This document shows, in pieces, positions 1 through 6,022 of a stretch of DNA of 9,335 nucleotides. The stretch is from Verrucomicrobiota bacterium (GTDB taxonomy: Bacteria > Verrucomicrobiota > Verrucomicrobiia > Chthoniobacterales > UBA10450), in assembly GCA_003221375.1 (NCBI GenBank), contig QHRI01000047.1, forward strand, positions 1-9,335. The letters run 5' to 3'. Position 1 is the stretch's first letter. The number at the start of each line of letters is the position of its first letter. The position numbers and the translations under genes are program-made. The notes under the pieces are model-generated. The model searched no databases. It was not told the origin of the DNA and saw only the letters and a list, made by a program, of their open reading frames with translations.

Positions 1-1754
1 TCGATCACGGCAAAACAACGTTGTCGGACCGGTTGCTCGAGCGCACGGGCACAATCCAGGAGCGAGAAAAGCAGGACCAGCTTCTGGACTCAATGGACCT
101 TGAGCGGGAACGCGGGATCACGATCAAAGCGCATCCGGTCGCAATGCGTTACACGAGCAAATCCGGACAAAACTATCGGCTGAACCTGCTCGACACTCCC
201 GGACATGTCGATTTCAGTTATGAAGTCTCACGTAGCCTTGCTGCGTGCGAGGGCGCCCTTTTGGTTGTCGATGCGGCGCAGGGAGTGGAAGCACAAACGG
301 TCGCGAATGTTCATCTCGCTCACAAGCAGGGGCTCACCATTATTCCGATTATCAATAAGATCGATTTGCCAAACGCAGATGTGGCCTCCGTGCATCGCCA
401 GTTGGAGGAAATTCTTGCGATCCCTGCCGAGGAAGCGATTCAAGCGAGCGCAAAGATGGGAACTGGAATCGAGGAAATTCTCGAGGCAATTGTGAAGCGC
501 ATTCCGCCGCCGCGACAGCCGGCGGATCAAACATTGCGCGCGCTGGTTTTTGATTCGGTGTTTGATGTTTATCGCGGCGTGGTGGGCTATGTGCGTGTCG
601 TTTCCGGGACAATGGAAGCGAGTCATGCAATCACGCTGATGAGCAATAATGCACGCTACGAGATTAAGGAGGTGGGTGTATTTACGCCGAAGATGCTCCC
701 GCAGGAAAAAATAAATCCCGGCGACGTCGGTTACTTCATTGCGAACATTAAATCAACGGCGGACATGAAGATCGGCGATACCATCACCGATCAGCGCCAT
801 TCCGCGCGGGAGCCGCTTCCGGGTTTTCAGGAAATTCATCCCATGGTATTCAGCGGGATCTATCCTATCAATACCGGCGACTTCGAACACTTGAAGACGG
901 CAATCGCGAAACTGCGCTTGAACGATTCCGCGTTTGTCTATCAACCGGAAAGTTCCGTTGCGCTCGGATTTGGATTTCGCTGCGGCTTTCTCGGGTTGCT
1001 ACACATGGAGATCATCCAGGAACGGCTCCGGCGGGAGTATAACATGGACATCATCGCCACTAGCCCAAGCGTTGTCTACGAGGTGGTCACCACGCGCGGA
1101 GAAAAATTGCTGATTGATAACCCCGCTCACCTGCCTGATCCGAGCCTGCTCCAGGAAATTCGTGAACCGATTGTAAAGGCTTACGTTCTTTGCCCGAATG
1201 AAAATATCGGCGACATCCTGCAATTGATTCTGGAGAAACGCGGCCAGATGGAGCGCACCGAGTCGCTGGATACGCGGCGAGTCATGTTGCATTGTGAGTT
1301 GCCGCTCAACGAAATTCTCGTGGATTTTAACGACAAGATTAAGAGCCTTACGCGCGGCTACGGCTCCATGGACTACGTGCACACCGGCTATCGCGCGGCG
1401 AAATTGGTAAAACTGGACCTGCTCGTTAACGGCGAGCCGGTCGACGCATTTTCGAACATCGTGTACAAAGATCGAGCGGAGGCCAGGGGACGGCAGCTGG
1501 CGGCCAAACTAAAGGAAGTCATCCCACGGCAGCTATATCAGGTGGCGATTCAGGCTGCTATCGGCGGGAAAATTATTGCGCGCGAGAGCGTTTCGGCATT
1601 GCGAAAAAACGTAACCGCGAAATGCTACGGCGGCGATATTACGCGTAAGCGGAAACTTCTCGAGAAACAGAAGGAAGGAAAGAAACGGATGAAGAGCATT
1701 GGGAAGATCAACATTCCCCAAGAAGCATTCATTGAAGTATTGAAAGCACAATGA
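1..1754 (+). CDS. lepA: Elongation factor 4 (LepA), 5' end cut by window edge
   Basis: LepA/EF4 is a ribosome-bound translational GTPase related to EF-G. It acts in the cytoplasm on stalled or maturing ribosomes. The reading frame is open from the window edge; the first full codon is at 3 and reads DHGKTTLSD, the end of the G1 P-loop. The TTG at 21 is an internal Leu codon, not a start. By comparison with E. coli LepA (599 aa, from memory) about 13 N-terminal residues are missing. Visible motifs are RERGITIKA (switch I, ~106-140), DTPGH (G3, 192-206), NKID (G4, ~354) and SAKMG (G5). The C-terminal LepA-specific domain is intact, with KCYGGDITRKRKLLEKQKEGKKRMK near the end; this basic tail is typical of LepA and absent from EF-G. 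It stops 128 nt before lepB, the classical lepA-lepB order. No frame disruption is seen. The identification is near certain. Confidence 0.97.
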   Translation, partial: DHGKTTLSDRLLERTGTIQEREKQDQLLDSMDLERERGITIKAHPVAMRYTSKSGQNYRLNLLDTPGHVDFSYEVSRSLAACEGALLVVDAAQGVEAQTVANVHLAHKQGLTIIPIINKIDLPNADVASVHRQLEEILAIPAEEAIQASAKMGTGIEEILEAIVKRIPPPRQPADQTLRALVFDSVFDVYRGVVGYVRVVSGTMEASHAITLMSNNARYEIKEVGVFTPKMLPQEKINPGDVGYFIANIKSTADMKIGDTITDQRHSAREPLPGFQEIHPMVFSGIYPINTGDFEHLKTAIAKLRLNDSAFVYQPESSVALGFGFRCGFLGLLHMEIIQERLRREYNMDIIATSPSVVYEVVTTRGEKLLIDNPAHLPDPSLLQEIREPIVKAYVLCPNENIGDILQLILEKRGQMERTESLDTRRVMLHCELPLNEILVDFNDKIKSLTRGYGSMDYVHTGYRAAKLVKLDLLVNGEPVDAFSNIVYKDRAEARGRQLAAKLKEVIPRQLYQVAIQAAIGGKIIARESVSALRKNVTAKCYGGDITRKRKLLEKQKEGKKRMKSIGKINIPQEAFIEVLKAQ

Positions 1755-1764
1755 AGAGGCGTGA

Positions 1765-1875
1765 TTCGTTAAAACGTTACACCGTTACATCGGATTTCCG
1801 ATTCGACGATTCAACGGTTCAACGATTTAACGTGCCGAAGCGTTTCGTCATTCGACATTCGTGCTTCGTCATTTG
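1765..1875. repeat. Low-complexity short-repeat spacer between lepA and lepB
   Basis: Almost the whole spacer is made of degenerate short direct repeats. First come two acgttac/ccgttac words, then a run of ~8-10-nt units (acgattcaac, ggttcaac, gatttaac) at about 1807-1831. Last are two exact copies of ttcgtcatt at 1844-1852 and 1865-1873, with related ttcgacatt between them. No hairpin plus T-run terminator and no convincing promoter was seen. Function unknown; it may be a dispersed intergenic repeat family. Confidence 0.5.
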
Positions 1876-1882
1876 CTAAACC

Positions 1883-2906
1883 ATGTTTACATCGCGCCAA
1901 GTGAAACATAGCCGGTTGCTGCTGCGGCATGCCCGGAAATATCTGAGATACAAAGACGATCAGCTCAACAGCGCGGATCGCGACCAAATCGTTACAGGCA
2001 TGAAGGACCTCCGCGAAGCGTTACGTCAGCGAGACCGCGAGAGAATTCACAGCACAGCCGACGCACTTGATAAGACGTTGCACCGGCTGACGCCAGTGAC
2101 ATGGGAATCGCATTGGCGAGAGAACTGCGAGGTGATTTTGGTGGCCATCGTTGTGGCCGTGGGGATTCGCTCCTATTTCCTGCAGCCGTTTAAAATTCCT
2201 ACTGGCTCAATGCAGCCGACATTAAACGGGATCGTTGGTCATCCCAGCACAGAACCGCCACCAAGTATTCTGCAACAGATCGGTGAGTTCATTGTTCGGG
2301 GTCGCAATTACATCAACGTGGTCTCACGTGAGGATGATCAAGTTTTTGAGATCACGCCAAAAAAGGTCCTCTTCTTTTTTACGTTTTCGCGACTGAACTG
2401 CCAGCGGCAGAACTTTCTCGTGTATGCGTCACCCGATACGCTCAGCCATGATTTCAACGTTTTGCCCGGTCGGATGTATCACCGCGGTGAAATTATCGCC
2501 AGAGGAGCAATCGTTTGTCTTCCGGACCAATCATATTCCAGGTATCCGCGAGGACCCCGAGGCAGGCTCGCCGTTTTATATCAAGCGGTTGGCTGGTCTG
2601 CCGGGCGATCGTTTGCGAATTGATCCGCCGTTTCTCTATGTGAATGGCAAGAAAGCAGAGGGCTACGGTTTTGCGCGGGAAATGGCCGCGAAACCGCCCT
2701 ATCGCGGTTATGCCCCAGGCCACGACTATCTGTCAACGCCGCAACAAACCTACACTGTGCCGCCACGTGGTTATTTCGCCATGGGCGATAACAGCTATAA
2801 CAGCTACGACAGCCGTTACTGGGGGCCGGTCCCCGAGGAGAACCTTGTTGGGCGCGGCTTGTTAGTCTATTGGCCGTTCTATCAGCACTGGGGACTGATT
2901 CGGTAG
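1883..2906 (+). CDS. lepB: Signal peptidase I (leader peptidase), reading frame broken by one extra base
   Basis: Type I signal peptidase cleaves signal peptides from exported proteins at the outer face of the inner membrane, using a Ser/Lys dyad. The gene is split over two frames: 1883-2623 holds the N-terminal part and the frame ending at 2906 holds the rest. Removing one T from the TTT at 2514-2516 restores a continuous 340-residue protein reading A-I-V-V-F-R-T across the joint. In that protein, residues ~83-99 form one membrane segment. Box B (PTGSMQPTL) supplies the catalytic Ser109. Box D (YIKRLAGLPGD) supplies the general-base Lys234. Box E (GDNSYNSYDSR) starts at 301. About 75 charged, helical residues precede the membrane segment, and a ~90-residue insert separates boxes B and C. 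ATG 1883 has no clear Shine-Dalgarno; ATG 2000 is a weaker alternative. Because lepB is normally essential, the frameshift is more likely a sequence error than a real inactivation, unless another copy exists. Confidence 0.9.
2514..2516 (+). other. Apparent +1 frameshift site (extra T) in lepB
   Basis: The upstream frame is correct through GTT at 2513-2515 (V211). The downstream frame is correct from GTC at 2517-2519 (V212), so exactly one T of the TTT run is surplus. Conserved signal peptidase sequence continues in the downstream frame (FRT...GIREDP..G.PFYIKRL), whereas the upstream frame runs into unrelated sequence and stops at 2623. Confidence 0.8.
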
Positions 2907-2920
2907 ATGATTTTACAACC

Positions 2921-3000
2921 GGTAGGGACGGATCGCCGGGCCGTCTGTTCGTGTTCGGCGCACCCTCGCCGCGGCGAGCAGGCTGCGGTCGCGCCCTACC
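2921..3000. repeat. 80-bp GC-rich element with GGTAGGG/CCCTACC terminal inverted repeats
   Basis: The element starts with GGTAGGG (2921-2927) and ends with the exact inverse CCCTACC (2994-3000). Inside are a degenerate palindrome (acgg...ccgt, 2928-2944) and a perfect 14-nt palindrome ctcgccgcggcgag (2965-2978). It fills most of the 112-nt gap between lepB and the next gene, ending 18 nt before that ATG. It carries no T-run, so a simple intrinsic terminator is not supported. The shape fits a small non-autonomous repeat (REP/MITE-like), but copies elsewhere in the genome cannot be seen here. Confidence 0.6.
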
Positions 3001-3018
3001 AAAACATTGTCCGCTAAC

Positions 3019-4197
3019 ATGTGGCGACACTTGCCGCGTCTGTATCCGCTGCTTGGACTTTGCAGTGGCTACGCGATTCTGATGATGTTCAGTCCGGTGC
3101 GGCATGCGCTTGGGGACGGCTTTCGTTGCATCCGACGCTACAAACGCATTTGGATGAGCTTTGCGCTCCTTGGGTTTGGCTATTTCTTTTTTCAGTTTGT
3201 CACTTTCACTCCAATCCGAAGCTGGGGCGACGTCGATCTGAATCAGATCATCTCGCTGCCGCACTGGTACTGGCCGCGCTTTGTAGACATATGGCGCGAA
3301 ACGCTGTTGCCCGCGCTGGAGGGAGTCGCAGGAATTTTCGATAACGCGACGACTACTTATCCGCTCTCCGTCGTGGCCGCCGTCTTCCTGCTCGCCAACT
3401 GGCGCGGATTGCACGGCGCATTGCTGCGAGCATTATGGAAGCGTTATCGCTTCTGGGGTCATCTAACCTATTTGATTCTGTTGCTGAGCGCACTGGCGTC
3501 GCTCCTAAAGCCAATTGTGTTCTGGCGATTACCGGAGTGGAGTGGTTTGGTCTCAGCCGCTGGGCTTCTGCGAATCTCGGCCACGGTCGATGCGACCGCA
3601 TTCATTTTCGAGTACCTGCTGGGAGTTTATATCCAGGTGTATCTCATTACAGTCTGCCTGGCCTGGATCAAGGGCGTGAGCTTCGAAGAAGGAGAACTTT
3701 TCCGCTTCGCCATGCGCCGTTTTAGTTATGTTTTAGAATGGGCCGGCATCGTGGTGGCGGTCAGTATGTTGATCGTTCGGTTGCCGCTTCTTCTTGCGTA
3801 TTTCACCAACATTCCAGGTGTTCTCGATTACCTGCCGATTGCGCGAGTGCTGATGAGCGTCTTGATCATCGCGTTTTGCTCAGTCCAAATCTCGCTGACA
3901 CTCCATAACGAAACTCTGATCGAAGCAATGCGCGCCCACGGCTTGTTTGTCCGGAAGAACGCAGCTCTTCTTGGGTGGTTTTTGCTTATCTGCAGCATCC
4001 ATTTTTTTGGTATCATGGTCTGCGATGCCATCGTGCGGAGTGCAATCGCGGATCGATTGGGCGCTCTGTTCCTCTGGAAATTCAGTTTTGCTTTTCTTCG
4101 GGGTGTAGTCACTGGCTGGCTTTTGGCTTCGTGGGTCTGTTTATTTCGCCAGTGTGAAGCCGGCCGCATTAGCGGAGAGAAATGGATTCAATATTAG
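3019..4197 (+). CDS. Uncharacterised polytopic membrane protein
   Basis: I do not recognise a named family. The 392-residue protein is very hydrophobic, with about nine likely membrane segments near residues 9-25, 44-64, 113-128, 148-168, 193-216, 238-262, 272-293, 314-336 and 349-376. Basic loops (for example RCIRRYKR at 37-43 and the ALWKRYRF region at 138-145) suggest cytoplasmic sides. No signal peptide, ATP-binding motif or catalytic motif was found. ATG 3019 is preferred; TTG 3007 in the same frame would add four residues and lies just after the inverted-repeat element. The gene is followed after 25 nt by the squalene/phytoene synthase-family gene, so the two are probably co-transcribed. 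A role in lipid or envelope biology is only a guess from this context. Confidence 0.85.
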   Translation: MWRHLPRLYPLLGLCSGYAILMMFSPVRHALGDGFRCIRRYKRIWMSFALLGFGYFFFQFVTFTPIRSWGDVDLNQIISLPHWYWPRFVDIWRETLLPALEGVAGIFDNATTTYPLSVVAAVFLLANWRGLHGALLRALWKRYRFWGHLTYLILLLSALASLLKPIVFWRLPEWSGLVSAAGLLRISATVDATAFIFEYLLGVYIQVYLITVCLAWIKGVSFEEGELFRFAMRRFSYVLEWAGIVVAVSMLIVRLPLLLAYFTNIPGVLDYLPIARVLMSVLIIAFCSVQISLTLHNETLIEAMRAHGLFVRKNAALLGWFLLICSIHFFGIMVCDAIVRSAIADRLGALFLWKFSFAFLRGVVTGWLLASWVCLFRQCEAGRISGEKWIQY

Positions 4198-4210
4198 AAG
4201 ATTGGCCTCC

Positions 4211-4216
4211 AGAAGG
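4211..4216 (+). promoter_or_regulatory. Shine-Dalgarno that sets the GTG start at 4223
   Basis: AGAAGG lies 6 nt before GTG 4223. This supports that start over GTG 4154, which would overlap the membrane-protein gene and add 23 residues not expected in the family. The protein then begins MNAATITRQSKSNLALAF, matching the usual start of squalene/phytoene synthases of this type. Confidence 0.6.
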
Positions 4217-4222
4217 GTGAAC

Positions 4223-5031
4223 GTGAATGCGGCCACAATTACGCGCCAGAGCAAATCGAACCTCGCCCTCGCGTTCATTTCATTGGGACGCGAGCGGAAA
4301 CGTGATATTACCGTTTTCTACGCGTTTTGCCGCGTGATCGATGACATTGCTGATTCGTCTGAGTTAAGTGTTGTCGAGAAGCGGGTGCGCCTGGCGAAAT
4401 GGCGTCAGATGCTTCACGCCACGGCGGGGGACGATCCGCTTCTTGCCCGCGACGTAAGGCACTTGATCGCTAAATACTCACTGCCGGTCGCAATGCTGGA
4501 AGAAATCATTGCCGGCGTAGAAATGGACCTGAGCACGCTGCGATATCCTACCTTTGAAGAGCTCCGGATTTATTGCTATCGAGTCGCCAGCGCCGTGGGC
4601 TTGGTAAGCATAGAGATTTTTGGCTATCGCAATCCGCGCTGCAAACAATACGCCATCGAACTGGGACTCGCTCTGCAAATGACCAATATCATCCGTGACG
4701 TTGGGAAGGACGTGCAGAATGGCCGCATTTATCTGCCGCAGGAAGATCTGGCACGGTTTCATTATTCCGAAACGGAGCTGACACAACGGCACTACAATGA
4801 GCATTTTGTTCAACTCATGGAGTTCCAGGCGAGGCGCGCGCGCCAATTTTTCGATAATGCAGCGGCAGTTTTATGGGCTCCGTGTACCGCGGTTTGCTTC
4901 GACGAATTGAGCTGGACAAGTTTCGCGTTTTTGAAAAAGAATATCGGCTAAGCAAAATGGAGAAGGCAGGTCGGATCGCCGCGCAGTTATTCAAATCTCT
5001 TTTGAATTGGCCGCGTCGAGCATCCGTCTGA
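4223..5031 (+). CDS. Squalene/phytoene synthase family (HpnD-like), 3' part out of frame
   Basis: The family condenses prenyl diphosphates head-to-head (presqualene/squalene or phytoene), feeding hopanoid or carotenoid synthesis. The first aspartate motif is VIDDIAD (residues 38-44) and the second is IIRDVGKD (156-163), followed by NGRIYLPQEDL. Both Mg-diphosphate sites are therefore present. SKSNLALAF near the start and VFYAFCRV resemble HpnD, but HpnC or CrtB cannot be excluded. The open frame from 4223 ends at 4951 (242 aa). After AAAVL (residue 217) it leaves the family. A different frame, from 4873 to the stop at 5031, carries the expected C-terminus: MGSVYRGLLRRIELDKF...LSKMEKAGRIAAQLF. 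The ~15 residues usually found between these parts (the LLP..DRR.M type segment) are absent. The picture is therefore a small deletion that is not a multiple of three, not a single-base slip. It is either a real pseudogene or an assembly error. Confidence 0.85.
4871..4876 (+). other. Deletion/frame-change junction in the squalene/phytoene synthase gene
   Basis: Leu217 (TTA, 4871-4873) is the last family-like residue in the first frame. The ATG at 4873-4875 begins the family-like C-terminal block in another frame. Roughly 45 nt of expected coding sequence seems to be missing between the two blocks, judged from remembered family architecture. Confidence 0.6.
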
Positions 5032-5066
5032 GTTCCTGGCTTCGAAACATTACGAAAGACAAACCT

Positions 5067-5408
5067 ATGAAAAAGAAATCTCTGAAAATTCTATCGATGA
5101 TTACAATTGTGTTGTTTGTGCTCGGCACAGCGGTTTGCGCACAAGGCACGGACTCGCGGATAGGTAGTATTGCGCGTGAGCGGGGGGAAAAGGGGGCGAT
5201 CGAAGCCAAAGCAATCAGCAAAACAGACGCTGAAAAACAGTATCCGTCGCGGGGCGGAAATTACCCAGTCGGTCAGCGAGATCCCCATGATGCATCCGGT
5301 ATTGTCGTCAGTCCATATCCGCCGCATGAAAAGTATGAGTGCTCCAAAATTGCACACGGCGGATTGGTTCTCGATGTCAAAGTAAACAAAGTCTTTGTAA
5401 GGCCGTAG
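5067..5408 (+). CDS. Small secreted protein with SPY...GGL..D..F..P C-terminal motif
   Basis: This is a 113-residue protein of unknown function. Residues 1-25 form a clear Sec signal peptide: MKKKSLK, then a hydrophobic core, with probable cleavage after AVCA (residue 25). The mature part is charged (RIGSIARERGEKGAIEAKA) and then Gly/Pro-rich. It ends with SPYPPHEKYECSKIAHGGL and LDVKVNKVFVRP. This ending aligns with one gap to the end of the lipoprotein encoded 95 nt downstream. ATG 5067 is chosen because it places the signal peptide at the N-terminus; TTG 5007 in frame would add 20 residues overlapping the 3' end of the upstream gene. Only a weak GAAAG lies upstream as a possible ribosome site. 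Confidence 0.75.
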   Translation: MKKKSLKILSMITIVLFVLGTAVCAQGTDSRIGSIARERGEKGAIEAKAISKTDAEKQYPSRGGNYPVGQRDPHDASGIVVSPYPPHEKYECSKIAHGGLVLDVKVNKVFVRP

Positions 5409-5503
5409 TAGCACCGACGCCGCTGATACAGACCTCGCTTGGGGATCACGCCCGCAACATCTGCTGCGGTTTGTGCTTTAATGCCGCAAATAGGGTCTGC
5501 ATC

Positions 5504-5893
5504 ATGAAAAGGGAAATTTTCGTAATTACGTCGGGTATTATTCTGACTTCTTGCATTCTGACTTCGTGCGACACCCCGGTCGGTCAGGGCGCAGCATGGG
5601 GCGCTGCCACCGGGGCGATCATCGGCGGCGCGGCGACCGGTCATGTTCGCGCGGCGTCGATTGGTGCAGCCGCAGGAGCCGCGGCTGGTGCGTTAACCGG
5701 TGCAATTATTCAGGAGAATCAAGCTGCGCGTTATGGGCCACCGCCACCGGGTGGTTTTCCATATGCGCGCTGGGCCGGAGCGCCAGGCCTTTATTACAGT
5801 CCGTACACGGGACGCGTCTATGATCTTCGGGGAGTTCCGCCTGGCGGGCTTACCCGCGACATGGATACCGGGCGGCTTTTTCGCAAACCATGA
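5504..5893 (+). CDS. Glycine-zipper lipoprotein
   Basis: This 129-residue predicted lipoprotein has a short signal peptide and two overlapping lipobox candidates, LTSC at 14-17 and LTSC at 19-22. Residues ~28-68 are an Ala/Gly-rich zipper (GAAWGAATGAIIGGAATG and GAAAGAAAGALTGAII), the pattern of YMGG/OmpA-linker-type glycine-zipper proteins that insert into or associate with the outer membrane. The C-terminus is Pro/Gly/Tyr-rich and ends SPYTGRVYDLRGVPPGGL...D...RLFRKP, resembling the end of the preceding secreted protein. ATG 5504 is chosen because the signal peptide starts there; an in-frame ATG 55 codons upstream gives a non-signal leader overlapping the previous gene. The molecular role is unknown. 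Confidence 0.8.
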   Translation: MKREIFVITSGIILTSCILTSCDTPVGQGAAWGAATGAIIGGAATGHVRAASIGAAAGAAAGALTGAIIQENQAARYGPPPPGGFPYARWAGAPGLYYSPYTGRVYDLRGVPPGGLTRDMDTGRLFRKP

Positions 5894-5897
5894 GAGA

Positions 5898-6021
5898 GGA
5901 CTCCAAAACTCAAGCTCCAATGTCCAAAGAAGCTCCAAGCTGCTAAACCAGTCGATGCTGCGGATGCTTTGGAGTTTGGTGATTGAAAGTTATCTGGAGC
6001 TTGGGCGTTGGCACTTGGAAT
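5898..6021. repeat. CTCCAA / TTGGAG inverted-repeat spacer between convergent genes
   Basis: The left half is rich in ctccaa/tccaa words (5900-5940) and the right half in the inverse ttgga/ttggag words (5968-6019). Exact inverse pairs include actccaaa (5900-5907) with tttggagt (5968-5975), and caagctcca (5911-5919) with tggagcttg (5995-6003). The spacer fills nearly all of the convergent gap. It could fold in RNA of either strand, so it may act as a two-way transcription end, but there is no strong T-run. It is probably a dispersed intergenic repeat. Confidence 0.55.
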
Positions 6022-6022
6022 T

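Noticed and set aside
21..23. TTG as the start codon of lepA
   Set aside because: The same frame is open to the window edge and reads DHGKTTLSD across it, the conserved G1 motif; the TTG is an internal Leu.
2505..2530. Programmed ribosomal frameshifting in lepB
   Set aside because: There is no known frameshift-type slippery context, stop codon or nearby stimulatory structure at the joint, and the family is not known to use it; a simple base error is a better explanation.
2870..3082. A 70-residue reading frame across the lepB end and the inverted-repeat element
   Set aside because: It overlaps lepB, runs through the repeat element and into the membrane-protein gene, and encodes nothing recognisable; it is a product of high GC.
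4154..4222. GTG 4154 as the start of the squalene/phytoene synthase gene
   Set aside because: It would overlap the preceding gene and add 23 unexpected residues; GTG 4223 has an AGAAGG ribosome site and gives the usual family N-terminus.
5453..5472. Small hairpin (ccgca...tgcgg) between the two exported-protein genes as a terminator
   Set aside because: The stem is only 5 bp and the following tttgtgcttt is a poor T-run; not strong enough to call.
5339..5503. Upstream in-frame extension of the glycine-zipper lipoprotein
   Set aside because: The 55 added residues overlap the previous gene and would bury the lipoprotein signal peptide that begins at 5504.
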